Origin: Sinonovacula constricta
Taxonomy: Eukaryota; Mollusca; Bivalvia; Cardiida; Solecurtidae
Assembly (NCBI GenBank): GCA_007844125.1
Contig: CM017565.1
Span: 7,266,885 to 7,330,884 of the forward strand
Reading direction: 5' to 3'
DNA: 64,000 nucleotides
In this document: piece after piece, positions 1 through 11,611 of the stretch
How the letters are laid out: every line of letters starts with the position of its first letter
How positions within the stretch are numbered: position 1 is the first letter of the stretch
Position numbers and translations under genes: made by a program
Notes under the pieces: generated by a model
Seen by the model: the letters and a program-made list of their open reading frames with translations, nothing else
The model's database searches: none
Told to the model about the DNA's origin: nothing

Positions 1-157
1 GGCTGTCTGATGAGGATCTGAACTTTTTGCTGCAACTTCTGAAGCAGCCTGTCTAGTTACTTTTGAATCCAGTTTGCTAGCAAAAATCTTAAATTTTGTA
101 TTTATAAAGTACTAAGTATTGCATGCTAGGAGTTAATTGTTGTGTTACATATGATAG

Positions 158-1798
158 GATCCCATCTGGAGGATGAAGACCCAGACGATGTTGTGTTCTA
201 TGTGCTGCTACGAGCTGTGGACAAGTTCTACGAGACCCACAACACATATCCAGGCTGGTACAATAACAGTGTCGAGTCAGATGTTGTTGGACTCAAGGTA
301 GCCTGATCTGTAATTTTAATCTTGTGTATAGCTTTATCAGTATTAAGCATCAAGTAACAATTTAAATGTTGCACGTTTAAAAAAGTTTGTTTTGTGTAGG
401 TTTGCACATAATCCTATTTGTGTCAATATTGAGAACAAATGAGATTTACACTTGTGAAAGGTGACTGAAATATAGTTCAGTTTTTTTTGTATACAATTTT
501 ATGAAATTATATAATTTTAGGACTAACACCAGTCCCAGCACACACTGTACTTAACATTACAGATCAAAAACAATATTGTCTAAAGTTGGCATGTATACCT
601 TAAACTGTTAATTCATATTTTATTTGTAAGACATCTAAGATATCTATTTTATTATATACTACAATTTCTCTCAATACAGCCTTCATAGCATAAAAAATAT
701 CAATCAGTTGTTTAAATTTATTATGTTGGTTAATGAAGCATTTAACGCTTGTGTTCTTATTAGGAATTGCGAATACCTGGTAATTGAATATAATATTTTA
801 TATATGTTTAACTCTCGTTTATTTGAAGGTGTGTCTACACAAATTGCTAAACAAATGGGGAATAGCTGGCAACATTAAAGATGATTACGTCCATGAAATG
901 TAAGTTAGAATTGTTTTTCTTTGTGTGCAACCTTCTATATATTTGCTAAACTTAAAATAAATATATTTATTACCATTTTCTTACTTAATTTTTTTGATAC
1001 TTGAATGCAGGCATATTTGGAACAATATAAAATAAATGTGTACCATTATTACAGGTATTTAATGTTATGGACAGTCTAATTAAAATGGACTGGATAATTT
1101 ATACTTTTTGACATTAAACAACCTTGCTCCCAAATGACTGCTATATAAAATAAGAAAAAGGTTCAAAGCAGGAGACTTTTATTTTGTTAGGTGGGAAATT
1201 CTTTTTTTTTTTCTCAGTATCGTCTTTTTTTTCCAAACAATTACTATATTAAATGCAAAAGGTTTGATATTGAAATGTTTAATTGCATTTTTAGTTTAGT
1301 TTTTGTTTAGTTGTTGTTCACAATGTCTGCCCTTTCTGTAATGTCACGTACAGGTATGGTCATAGGATAAGATTCAGTCTTCTGATAATTATCTTTTGCC
1401 ATAATATTAACAGACATCAGTTATGCTCCTTTTTTTTTACTAAGAATTTTCATGATACTATCTGGCACTGAGAAAATAGTAGCTCCCTGTCTATGGATAG
1501 GTTGTATTTCAGATTGACTGTAATTGTGATGGAAACCCATAATCACTAACAAGATTATTTGAAAGTGGTTGACTTATTTTCCATGTCCTGTGACCAATAA
1601 TTTTTATCCTGTGATGTATGACCTTTGACCTGCTGTAGGTGCCGATTTGGAGCATCTGAACTGCATTCTGTGGCTTCATTCATGGGTGGAACTGCAGCTC
1701 AGGAAGTGATCAAGATCATCACCGGACAGTTTGTGCCCTTCAACAATACATTCATCTACAATGCTATGAAGCAGACCTCCACAACTTTTGAAGTGTGA
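158..1798 (+). CDS. NAE1: NEDD8-activating enzyme E1 regulatory subunit, C-terminal exons (partial)
   Basis: NAE1 (APPBP1/ULA1) pairs with UBA3 to adenylate NEDD8 for cullin neddylation. Three coding exons are visible: 158-297, 829-899 and 1639-1798 (TGA at 1796-1798). Junction phases agree (codon completed by GA at 158, phase 0 at 297/829, AT+G across 899/1639), and all introns are GT-AG. The first exon encodes an acidic stretch followed by [15 protein letters not shown] and YPGW, matching the family's LRAVDRF...YPG. The second ends in KDDYVHEM, matching KDDYVHEF. The third contains CRFGASELH and [16 protein letters not shown] and ends in TTFEV, like the family's [16 protein letters not shown] and its hydrophobic tail. 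Upstream exons lie outside the window; bases 1-157 are not assigned. Identification from remembered family motifs is firm; start and full length cannot be judged. Confidence 0.93.
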
Positions 1799-3549
1799 TT
1801 AGTGTTGCATCTCAAGACATTGAAACTGTTATTATAATCACTGTCAATCTTGTCCTCAGTTAAGGACAGCCCAGGCCACTAGAACAAAAGTCTTGATTAT
1901 TGCCTGTCGATGTGTCAAACATTGTACTGCACATATTGCTATAGCTAGTTTGCACTCACATTCTGCAAGTTCTAAACGTTCAGCAGGCTGACCAGTAATT
2001 GTGTGCACATATGTATTGTCAGTAACTCTATGCCTCTGGCTTAGGCAAAAAAAGTGTAGATCCAGATCACATAGCTCCCAGCAGATTCATATTCATTTTT
2101 GGATATTGTTTTTAAAGTTAGTATGGTTCTTTCTACTATCTAATTTCTGGCTGTATCTATCACATTAACAATGTCACATTCCCCTACTGATGATAGAATG
2201 TTGGAACATTAGCACTTCAGCAAAGATTACACACGGCTTTTCTCATTTTGTTGCTTCTAAATAATAACTTTTGCAGAAAAATAAATGTGTATTTAAATGA
2301 TATTTACAACCTTTTTGTATCATGTGCAATTCATGGAGTCAGTATGCGTACCTATTTATTTATTCCACGCCATTATTATATCATGATGTTGAAACAGATA
2401 GTGTAACACATGAGTTAAACACCATTTATATATAGTTTGACAAAAAATTCTTATTAATTTTTCAATTTAGCCAGTTAACAATTGTGTTGCTTTTTTTGTT
2501 TGTGAAAATACCCAAGGAAGTTTACACCCATTAAAAGCATGTGTGTTTAATGTATGTATTCATTTTTTTATATTTCTTGATAAAATATTTTGGCATTATA
2601 TCCATATTTGTTGTAATCTATTGTTTGGAGCTGTAGTTTTGAGGTACCATGTGTCTTGATAGTAAAATTGGTTTTGTTTAAAAAGCTGATTCTTGTGCAA
2701 TCATTGTGAAAAGCAAAACATGAAAATAAAAATATGGTAATATTGTTTGTGTGTGTGTGTTTTGTCCATTCCTGTATATGTTTGGAGGATAGGCGCTTAG
2801 TCCACTTTGGTCAGTTCGAGTTGAGTCTCTATTAGTGATTATTTGTTAATACATGCATACCTAATTTATACTAATGCATAATCTCATCAGGCCAGTATTG
2901 ATAAACCTGAGTCTAGATACTTGATTAAGTTTTGACACACTTGTCATGTTTTACTGATAGCATCAGTGTAAATCCAGCACTTGCAGTTAATACATATCAC
3001 CTGCTGCTGTAAACTTGATTAAATCATGTGCCATTGTAATACCTTCACACTAGCCATGCTCACTGCCTGCGTTTAAATGTGTTGGGGATATTGGTCATGA
3101 TAAGTAAAGGAAGAGAGTTGGGTGGCATAAAACTTAAAAATATCTCTCGGGAGTTTATGTCCCATCAAGGACATGTATTATGCTTAGTCTTTGATGGTTA
3201 CGTACACCATAGAGCAGTTGATTATTGACAAGAAGACTGTGGGCTGAATACCCTCCCTGCATCAATGGGTTTTGAAGCTCAGGTCTCTCTAACAGTTGTC
3301 TACAATATTTTGGCCCATGTTGGTCTAAAGCTCTCCAAACTGCTGGCATGTTTTAAGTCTATGCTTGTGAACATTACAATAGATCTGTGTGATTAAACGT
3401 GACAGGCATGTCACTTATTATATATTAATGTTGTTTCATTTTTATTTTGAAGGAAATCAATTAGGAAATATTAGTCACAAACTTGGTGTGCAATTGAATG
3501 GAAATAAATGTTGATTGATGAGGCGGACAATGGTACGAGTTCTCTTCCT
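1799..3549 (+). other. NAE1 3' UTR and downstream spacer
   Basis: No ORF with coding character follows the NAE1 stop. Candidate polyadenylation signals AATAAA are at 2280-2285 and 2725-2730, the second just before a GT-rich run (about 2748-2761), which fits a downstream element, so the transcript probably ends near 2.75 kb. The rest is AT-rich sequence in which I see nothing further. Confidence 0.5.
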
Positions 3550-3576
3550 TGTAGAGTATTTCAAGGGAAAAGTGAG

Positions 3577-3649
3577 TGCCCGATGTGGGGATTGAACCCA
3601 CGACCCCTGAATCACCGTTCTTGAGCTCTACCAACAGAGCTAACCGGGC
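3577..3649 (-). promoter_or_regulatory. tRNA-like Pol III unit in left LTR
   Basis: A 73-nt tRNA-like segment reads GCCCGGT...ATCGGGC with a 7-bp acceptor stem, an A-box-like TTAGCTCTGTTGG, and a T arm GTGGG/TTCAATC/CCCAC carrying the B box. A TTTT run lies 7 nt beyond the 3' end, a possible Pol III terminator. The anticodon stem is mostly unpaired; by position the anticodon would be GGT (Thr) with C instead of T at position 33. It is therefore a promoter-type relic, not a working tRNA gene. Confidence 0.6.
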
Positions 3650-3787
3650 CACCTGTGGGCCTCTCCACCACACCATCACTACACTCCTCCCCCACTTTAC
3701 TTTCTGGGCCCAAGCCCAACTCAGGACAGCCTCACCAGGCTTCCATTTACTTCTGACACCAGTAAAGTATTTCAAGGGAAAAGTGAC

Positions 3788-3856
3788 TGCCTGATGCGGG
3801 GATCGAACCCACGACACCTGGATCACCGTTCCGGAGCTCTACTGAGCTAACAGGGC
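3788..3856 (-). promoter_or_regulatory. tRNA-like Pol III unit in right LTR
   Basis: Second copy of the tRNA-like segment, 69 nt long because about 4 nt of the D loop are missing. The anticodon stem is better kept (4 of 5 pairs) around the loop ACGGTGA. B box GGTTCGATCCC is good and TTTT follows 7 nt downstream. It lies in the 5' LTR of the miniature element, in the same orientation as the element. Confidence 0.55.
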
Positions 3857-3890
3857 CACCTGTGGGCCTCTCCACCACACCAGCACCACA

Positions 3891-5496
3891 CTTGAAAAGC
3901 TTTTGCACAACAAAGGGTGATTAAGATCACTATCTAGCGTTGCATCATTGCAAACCAGCATTCTATTTTAAACAATCATGATATAAAACAATGCCTCCAG
4001 AAAATAATTCAGGTCTTTCTATTTTTCCTACGTTATAACTGATATATTTAGCTTTGTTGAAAAAGACTACACATTGTAGTTCCAAATATTGCGCATGCTC
4101 ACTGTACTGAGTCTTATAACTATCGCAATCTCCGCATGTACAATATAGTTGTTTAAATGATAGAATAGCACACTTGTGTGTCTTTGATTTCTCTCCCTTG
4201 AGTTATTAAATACTATCATTTATTACTTCTAAATATATAACTCAATAGAGACAACAAACAAATAATATTACAGTAACTACCAAGGGTCAAAATAATTGGG
4301 GCCCGATTAATTTGTGACAAAAATCAAGTTGGCTAGCAAATAGGTTGGTTTGCATTTCATTATGCTTTATATTAGTGGGGTGGCTGTGGTGGCACCCTTA
4401 TATTTGAACCAATTCCTACTTACAGATCAAGGCAAGACACAAGGTTCAGCAATAAAGCACCTTTCGTTTTTGTTTGTTTTTAAGATTCCAACCATGTCGA
4501 AATATAAGAAAGTTTATGCAACATTTCATGTGCATTTGGTAAAAAATTTAAAAGCTTACAATTTACTTTTTATGGCAACTACTTTATACATGATCAAATG
4601 CTAAATTAATGCTTTGTATGTGTAGCTGGCTGTTGAATAAATCATACAGAAATGATCCCATTATTTGCATTACTTTTCTTTAACAGATTTTATTTAGCAG
4701 TATCCTGGCAGTTAAACATATTGAGCTCTTCGACCCTAGTTTGCCCTCTCCACAACGTAACCCCCTCACCACCCATCTAATTTATGGCCCTCATTGTTGG
4801 CGACGCGCTGGAGCCTGTATATGGAATGCTGAAAAAGATTTGCACATGCGAGCGGATGTCCTCGAACATTCTCGTTCTAACTAGAGAATAATCATGGGAA
4901 AATGGAAAATAAATATCTAATGAATATTAATTTTCATTGTTGCGTCGTCCTTTGATGCTTGCATTAATGCTTTTCTTGTATTAACTAATTGATAGTCCAC
5001 ACAGAATCTTATATTGTGTTCTGAGATGAAGAAGTATGAGATTAGGAATAGATTTTATTTTGATATCTTGCAATGCGGTTCAGAGATGCTCTTTATTCAA
5101 TATGCTAGTTGTTATTTGGTGATGTTTTTGTTGCTGCTGCTTCAGCTTTTACTGCTGCTTGTGTTTATGCAAGAACAGTCATTAGAGATTTATTTTATAT
5201 TCTTAAAATCAGTAACATTCAGTTAATAGAATAAACAGCATGTTTTATTTTTATAAATGCAATTCACATGGTCTATGTAGAATGTACATATTGTTTGCTG
5301 GAATATGTTAGCAGCACAAAGTACATAACTGTTTATAATTGCTGTGTTTTGCTTATATTTTAGTGGCAATTATCTCGAGTATACAAGATTGCTTGTAACA
5401 TTTGTGCTATTAAACGTTTCATTGATAAAGGTTGCCTAAAAGGAATAAACAATTAGGGTGCATAGCATGAAAGAAGCAGGTTTGTGAAGTTTGTTG
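3891..5496. other. Intergenic AT-rich DNA, nothing recognised
   Basis: Short ORFs occur but none has domain features, splice context or recognisable family similarity. I see no RNA gene or structured repeat here. Confidence 0.4.
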
Positions 5497-6210
5497 TGAA
5501 TTGGGTATTGGGGGTATTCAATATCCAGAAAAAACGAATACCCTGTCAGCTCGGAATTGGGTATTCGTGAATTCCAAGCTACAACCAAATACCCACCTGG
5601 CTAGGTATTGGGTATTCAATATAGAGCTGCAACTGTATTCCCAGCCATCTGGATATTGGGTATTTGCGAATTTCGAGCTACAGTGGAATACCCAGCTAGC
5701 TAGGTATTGGGTATTCAATATCAAGCTACAACCACATTCCCTTTCAGCTGGGAATTGGGTATTTGCTAATCCCCTGCTAAGACCGAATATCAAGCTGGAC
5801 CTGAAGACCCAGCTGCCGGGGACTGTGTATTTGAAGTATTTTCATTAAATGGACCATTCATTGCACAGTTTAAATACCCAGCTAGGACCAGAATGAATGA
5901 ATACCGAGCTGGCCAGGCATTGCCTATTCGAAATATTTTTTGTGTACAGACAACTCAAAGCAGAATTTAGATATCGAGCAAGACCAGAATATCCAGTTGG
6001 CCAGAAATTGGGTTTTCGAGATATTTTCAATAAAGTGACTATTAAACGTAGACTTTGAATATCAAGCTAGACCTATTTACAGTAAAGTCACTATTCAATG
6101 CAGAGTTTGAGTGTCGAGCTAGACCTGATTACCCAGCCAGTAGGGAATTGGGTATTTAAAATATTTTTAGTAAAAGGACTATTCAACGCAGAGTTTGAAT
6201 ATTGGTTGGA
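5497..6210. repeat. Decayed minisatellite, about 50-bp subunits in roughly 98-bp pairs
   Basis: The phrase TTGGGTATTCAATAT or TTGGGTATTTG recurs about every 50 bp, alternating with AGCTACAA and CCAGCT blocks. The closest matches recur about every 98 bp (near 5505, 5605, 5703), so pairs of subunits form the larger unit. Divergence grows toward 6.2 kb. Long open frames exist on both strands (5501-5848 + and 5518-5793 -), which repetition explains without coding. Confidence 0.7.
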
Positions 6211-6535
6211 ACCGGTGATAGTTCTGGTCACGGACCAACAGAACTGGACGAAACTGTTGCAAAAAAAGAGGTATAACCTTGCGCTGTAGCGCGTCATTCT
6301 GGAAATCAAGGTGTATCATTGATACACTTTTCATTGCCCCATGGGGTTAGACCTTGGCATGGGGGTAGGTCCCAGCTGGAACCAGTTTCAACCGGTCACA
6401 GTTCCAGTAACGGACATATAGACCTGGTACAAACTAGTTCCAATATAGGGGCATAATGTTGCACTCAAGTGTAATTGGGGCCGGAATGTGGCCTGGGGGT
6501 AGGGTCCAGAGGAACCAGTTGAAAGCCATCACAGG
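6207..6535. repeat. Two to three diverged copies of a roughly 170-bp repeat
   Basis: Segments beginning GGAACCGGTGATAGTTCTGG (6209) and GGAACCAGTTTCAACCGGTC (about 6378) share order and content (GGAACC, CCGGT, AGTTC, GGACC or GGACA, ACAAACT or ACGAAACT). A shorter third copy starts near 6509. Old, no coding potential. Confidence 0.4.
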
Positions 6536-7691
6536 TCTTCTTTTGATGCTAGCAGAAATTTGGTAATAAGTTCATGCACATATACAATGTATATTCATAT
6601 GTGTTTGACTTCATCACATGTACCACTCTGATTTTGTATCTTCTATTTCAGTTTTGCGCCTTTGTAAGTAATTTATTAAAGCTTTATGGCATGTCTGTGA
6701 TTCGGTTGCATTAATATAGGTATATTTTGTTGTTTAGTAAATACATTTGTAGTTTATGGGAAGGTAAGTCCAATTTGTTCTGTAACATTACCATGCCACT
6801 CTTAATTGTAGGCAATTCCGAAATCTAAGATATTTGCCCCAAAATCTAATGTAGTCAAATAATTCTTTAAATATTTGCCAAAAGATCTCATATATTTGCC
6901 AAAATCTTTGACTTTTATTAAAAAAAATATTTGCCCGATAATCTTGGTTATATGCCCCTAAGATTGTTGCACAAACAAATCTGAAAACAAACTGTAAAAT
7001 TAAGCAAAACAAGTTGCCTGAGACTATGCTGTTACTGCGGCATTGAAAGTCAAATTATGATGTTTTTGTGTATTACATCTCTGATGTAATAATTATTTAA
7101 AGAGAGTATTATTGTATTTTCTTAAAAATTATTAAACGACTATATTGACTGGCAAATGAAACTACAACATGATCTCACAAAATTGGTTTTGTATGTAATT
7201 GAAAAGCCAACCAATCCTGTAAAGGTGAGATTTAAACTATTGTTTAAACTATGGGTAAGATCCAATTTAAAAGTTTGACTATTCTCAGCTTGTGCCCATA
7301 ATATGTCAACCATGTTGTTAAGTTAATCTGGACCTATATTTTCTTTACTCTGCATCTACACTCAATTTCTTCGCAAAATCATTCTGATTATTTTTTCTAC
7401 ATTGTTCTTTTTTGTAGGTCGTAGAAATGCTATATGGTTGTTGTTGCATTTCTCAACACAGTGTATGTGTAAAAATGTTGACATTTAATAAACGTATAGA
7501 CAGTTAGGTAAATCAAAATACATTGTTTGTTGCATGATTGTCACAATGTAGTATGTAAGATGGAATAAAAGAGTTTGACACTGCCGAATAGTAGGATAAG
7601 TTTGTGTAATGTAATAAATGAAGGATTTGATATTAAGAAAATAGGTTAAGTTTGATTGATGTAATAAATGGAAAATTGGATTTTTTAATAT
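6536..7691. other. Intergenic DNA with a short TATTTGCC(A/C)AAA repeat
   Basis: Between about 6825 and 6960 a TATTTGCC(A/C)AAA motif recurs several times. Otherwise I see nothing in this stretch. Confidence 0.35.
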
Positions 7692-7819
7692 TGTAACGCA
7701 GGCCGGCGCTCCCCAACGGTCACCCATGTGTACACCGACCACGGTAACTGTTGCTTAACCGCACACATCGGGAAGCCGCTTAAACCACGTCGCTAAAGAA
7801 TTAACCCAGCAGCGAGGCT

Positions 7820-10800
7820 AGATACAAGATACAAGAATCTTTATTTAGAGTCGGGTATATATACAACATGAGAACATTTGCTAAAAGCTATTTTCCGACT
7901 TATAACAGAAATACATAAGCAATAGACATAAACATTAAAATAACAGATGACCTAAAAATAAGAGATTCATATATTATATAGTAGCTCTATGGGATACTAC
8001 AGCTACTAACATAATAAAACATAATTAGATTAACATCAAGATGGTATATAATTATTAGAAGTAAACATAGCGAGCTTATAGCTAATTTAGCACAGACTTT
8101 GAGTGGAAAATAAAATATAGCAAAAATTACAATCCTAAAACTGTACATACATGCATGCAAACAAGTCATACCAACTAAGACAAACCTAAAACTATACTCA
8201 TAAAAACATGCAGATAAGAAAGGCATGCACAAATAAAACAGCTGTACATACATGCAGCAGGTAAGACATACACAGGTAGGAAACAATGATATTGGGTAAA
8301 AATACATGAAGTTTATAATTACTACAGATGAAAGTTACTAAAATGTATAGTGCATGGCGAAGCAAGCAGCTAGAAAGTATAAGCACGATTATAAACTAAG
8401 CACATCACCATGCTAGACAAAAAACAAGCTTGTACACATATATGGCAGCACAGAATAGCATAAGTATGTGCAGGAGCACACAGACTAAAAGCTCAAGCTA
8501 AGCATAACATTGAAACATAAACCAACGGAAAAACTCATTGTATGCATAAAACATTAGCAACACATGGAACATCTACAGGCTGGGCCACTCCAAGTCCGAA
8601 TCAGTCTACCAAATTCCTTGTAGTTCTCGACTTGACGGATATGGTTTGGTAGGTTGTTCCAGACTTGGGTGGCCTCAAACCTGAACGAACGTTTACCATA
8701 GGTGGTAGTCCTCACTGGTGGGACATCTAACAGGCCGGTGTATCTAAAAGAATATGATGAGTTTCTATAATGAACAAGGTCATGTAAATAGGAAGGATTA
8801 AGCTGATGTAGGCATTTAAAAGTTTCTGTAGCAATATTTCTAATGCGACTAAGGTGGAGGGTTGGCATGTCGGCTTTAATTAAAAGATCTGAATAGCTTG
8901 AGTTGAAGTCATTAAAAACAATACGTAAGGCTCTTAACTGAAGTTTTTCTAGTTTTTCAGTGTTTGTTTTTTTACAAAAGTGCCAAACGAGGGGGCAATA
9001 ATTAAAATTTGATCTAATAAAAGATTTATAAATTAGGATTTTGCAATCTGTACTTAAAAATATACTAATCCTATATAAAACATTTAACTGCCCGGCTGCT
9101 TTTTTGCACATTCTGGAAATTTGTAGATCAAAATTCAGTAAAAAGTCAATATCAACACCTAAAAGTTTCACACTTTCTTCACACTTTATGGTAACATTAT
9201 CAATTTTGAATTCATTAATATAATCACGCGACTTATTTCCTATAGCAATGGCCTGGAACTTATCAGGGTTAGCTTGCATTTGATTTGTTTGGAACCAGTG
9301 AATAAGGATCTTGCTATCGTCCTCTAGAGTGCGTTTTAAGATTTCTGGGTCCTGATGGACAAACGATAAAGTGTTGTCATCAGCATAGTTGTAGAGTGAT
9401 GATTTATGAATAAAGTAAAAAATATCGTTCATAAAGATGTTAAAAATAAGAGGGCCGAGAATTGATCCTTGTGGTACACCCTTCAGAGTCTCAAGCCACT
9501 GACTATGGTTAGTTCCAATTTTAACCATTTGTTGTCTTTCAGGAAGATAGTTAAAAACAAGAGAGCAGGCTTCTCCAGACAACCCGTATGCGTGCAGTTT
9601 GAGGACCAGAAGGTCGTGGGGGAGGCAGTCGAAGGCCTTGGACAGATCCATAAGGATGGCTGCTACATGTTTGTTATTATCTAGTGCGGCCTTCCAGTCC
9701 TCAACCAGTCGCAGCAGGGTTGTCTGACAGCCGTACCCAGGTCTAAAAGCAGATAGGAAGTCATGGAAAATGTTGCTAAAAAGATCTAATAACTGTTTGT
9801 TTAAAATTTTCTCAAATATTTTTGAGGTAGAGTTTAGAATGCTAACCGGTCGGTAGTTTTTCATGATAAAAGGGTCGTCTTTCTTAAAGATAGGGGTTAC
9901 TTGTGCTCTTTTTAATTCTGACGGAAATTTGTTTGTGTCAATCATTTTATTGATAATGGTCGTGAGAGGGCAACATATTGAACTGGCAGCACATTTTAAG
10001 ACTTTGGGGGGAATATTATCGCACCCTGTAGCCTTTTTCGGGTTAGATTCTTTTAGGAGTTTTTCAACAGTGCTGGGTGTTACATGTTTAAAGTTAAAAT
10101 TACTGTTAAAATCAGGCAAAGTTTCCATTTGACTTTCAATCATAACAATGCTTGGATGGTTCTCACAGTTGCCAGTTGAGGAATCAATACCGATGTTTTT
10201 GGCAATATTTACATAAAAGGAATTAAGAAGTTCACAGACAGAGGTTTGATCTGACACAAGGTTGTCATTTTCTTTGAGAATGATGTTGTTTGACGATTTA
10301 TTTATAGATTTACTTGAAAGGAAAGGTTTAATAGTAGGCCAGAAATCCTTCGATTTGGGACCACCACCACATCTTTCATTAAAATATGTTTGGATGGATT
10401 CTCTTTTGACCTTTGTTTTTAAATTTCTCAAGCATCTAAACTGTTCCCAGTTTTCTTTAGATTTGTTCTTCATGTATTTGTTGTGAGCTTGTCTTGTTTT
10501 GTAGATCAATTTTCGATAATTTGAGTTCATATATGGTGGTGGTTCCTTTCTAGGGCGTTTCTGTTTGACTGGAGCATGTTCCTGTAATGTATCTAAAAAT
10601 AGTTTTTCATAAAACCAGTAGTTATCATCAATATCGTCAAAAATCATACCTACATGGAAAGGTGCATCATTAAGAGCTTTATTAAAATCATGCTCATCTA
10701 TATTTTTATAGCTTCTGAATGATACTGATTTTTTGGGGTATGCTTTGACCTGTTCCCTTATGCATGTGAAAATCATACTGTGGCAATCACTTAGACTGCA

Positions 10801-11466
10801 ATTAAAGACAGATGTATTGCACAATAGAGAGGGTGCGTTTGTGAGAAAAAGATCTAGCATAGTGGGGTTTTCACGATTCTTAAAGCAGGTTGGGTCCTTA
10901 ACAAGATTTGTCAGATCAAAGGTATCCATAACAGGTTGGAGGGGTTTACATTTTTCTTTATTAAGCATATCAAAGTTTAAGTCTCCTGATACAATCATAT
11001 GGTCAAATTTTAGAATAATTCTATCTAATATATTCGTTGTAAAATTTTCAAAATCTTTATCAGACAAAGACGGAGGTTTATAAATAAAAGAGATACACCA
11101 TTTACGTTTTGCTAAATTAAACTCAAAACATAAGTTTTCCAGACCTTGATGTTCTAGGTCAGCTCTACGTTTAATAGGAAGGTCACCACGAACAAAAACC
11201 ATCAATCCACCACCAAAGCAGGTTCTATCTTTCCTGTGAAGTTTATAACCCTCTGCATGGAACAGGTTGCCACTGAATGTTTCATCTATCTTTGTCTCTG
11301 AAATGCAGAAAATGTCAACTAGGTTTTTATCAAAGATATCACGGAGTTCATGGAATTTATATCTAATACTGTTTATGTTCACATGACCGATAATAGGTTT
11401 TTTACTGTTTGTTTCTTTTAGTTTCTCTAGATCTTCAAATATGTGTCGATTTTCTGATAAAACACT
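7820..11466 (-). mobile_element. LINE of the CR1/Jockey type, 5'-truncated, inserted in an LTR
   Basis: The insert interrupts the left LTR between GAGGCT and GGTTTG; GCT is the only shared flank. Its 3' end (low coordinates) carries AATAAA followed by repeats of about seven bases (TTGTATC), a typical non-LTR tail. About 0.7 kb of 3' UTR follows the ORF. There is no ORF1, and the reading frame is still open at the 5' junction, so the copy is truncated just upstream of the endonuclease domain. Confidence 0.85.
8554..11382 (-). CDS. LINE ORF2: apurinic-type endonuclease plus reverse transcriptase
   Basis: A 942-residue frame without stops or frameshifts; it stays open upstream to the element edge, so the listed GTG start is only formal. 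N-terminal endonuclease signs: NINSIRYKF, ISETKID (catalytic Glu), SGDLNFDM, and SLSDCHSMI near the usual SDH. Reverse transcriptase signs in order: NYRPVSILNSTSKIFEKIL, LMDLSKAFDCLPHDLL (first catalytic Asp), GVPQGSILGPLIFNIFMNDI, NYADDNTL (YADD), then LLGVDID and a C-terminal region with NYCPLVWHFC. There is no RNase H. Enzymes of this kind nick target DNA and copy element RNA at the nick. An uninterrupted frame suggests a young insertion. No host function is implied. Confidence 0.93.
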   Translation of the reverse strand: MNINSIRYKFHELRDIFDKNLVDIFCISETKIDETFSGNLFHAEGYKLHRKDRTCFGGGLMVFVRGDLPIKRRADLEHQGLENLCFEFNLAKRKWCISFIYKPPSLSDKDFENFTTNILDRIILKFDHMIVSGDLNFDMLNKEKCKPLQPVMDTFDLTNLVKDPTCFKNRENPTMLDLFLTNAPSLLCNTSVFNCSLSDCHSMIFTCIREQVKAYPKKSVSFRSYKNIDEHDFNKALNDAPFHVGMIFDDIDDNYWFYEKLFLDTLQEHAPVKQKRPRKEPPPYMNSNYRKLIYKTRQAHNKYMKNKSKENWEQFRCLRNLKTKVKRESIQTYFNERCGGGPKSKDFWPTIKPFLSSKSINKSSNNIILKENDNLVSDQTSVCELLNSFYVNIAKNIGIDSSTGNCENHPSIVMIESQMETLPDFNSNFNFKHVTPSTVEKLLKESNPKKATGCDNIPPKVLKCAASSICCPLTTIINKMIDTNKFPSELKRAQVTPIFKKDDPFIMKNYRPVSILNSTSKIFEKILNKQLLDLFSNIFHDFLSAFRPGYGCQTTLLRLVEDWKAALDNNKHVAAILMDLSKAFDCLPHDLLVLKLHAYGLSGEACSLVFNYLPERQQMVKIGTNHSQWLETLKGVPQGSILGPLIFNIFMNDIFYFIHKSSLYNYADDNTLSFVHQDPEILKRTLEDDSKILIHWFQTNQMQANPDKFQAIAIGNKSRDYINEFKIDNVTIKCEESVKLLGVDIDFLLNFDLQISRMCKKAAGQLNVLYRISIFLSTDCKILIYKSFIRSNFNYCPLVWHFCKKTNTEKLEKLQLRALRIVFNDFNSSYSDLLIKADMPTLHLSRIRNIATETFKCLHQLNPSYLHDLVHYRNSSYSFRYTGLLDVPPVRTTTYGKRSFRFEATQVWNNLPNHIRQVENYKEFGRLIRTWSGPACRCSMCC

Positions 11467-11611
11467 GCTGGTTTGAAGCGCTTATATTTCTACCCCTGCG
11501 GTCGTTACATTACTCCCCCCTCCGAGAAGTCTCGTCCCGAGACTTGGCCTGGGAAGTTCCGTAGGCACGCAACTCCAGTCCTGCAGTTGACTATCCCACC
11601 GCTGCCACCAA

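Larger units (their letters stand above)
3550..3890 (-). mobile_element. TRIM-like LTR element with tRNA-like sequence in each LTR
   Basis: Two direct repeats (3550-3683 and 3762-3890, each about 130 bp) flank a 78-bp interior. Read on the - strand, the interior starts with TGGTGTCAGAAGT, which is complementary to the 3' end plus CCA of tRNA-Leu(CAG) and is a typical primer-binding site. It ends with a purine run AGTGGGGGAGGAG directly before the 3' LTR, a polypurine tract. The left repeat has TGTA...TACA ends. The 5' LTR/PBS junction appears to have lost a base. No clear target-site duplication: flanks share only CTT. Nothing in the interior codes for gag or pol. The alternative reading is a tandem SINE pair; the adjoining PBS and polypurine tract argue against it. 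Confidence 0.6.

Noticed and set aside
1..157. Upstream NAE1 exon at the window start
   Set aside because: Bases 9-44 have an open frame (LSDEDLNFLLQLLK) but no convincing donor follows and I could not align it with the family, so it is not annotated.
4350..4604. 84-residue ORF
   Set aside because: No domain, conserved motif or splice context; expected by chance in AT-rich DNA.
7485..8386. Small - strand ORFs left of the LINE ORF
   Set aside because: They lie in the LTR or the LINE 3' UTR and show no coding features.
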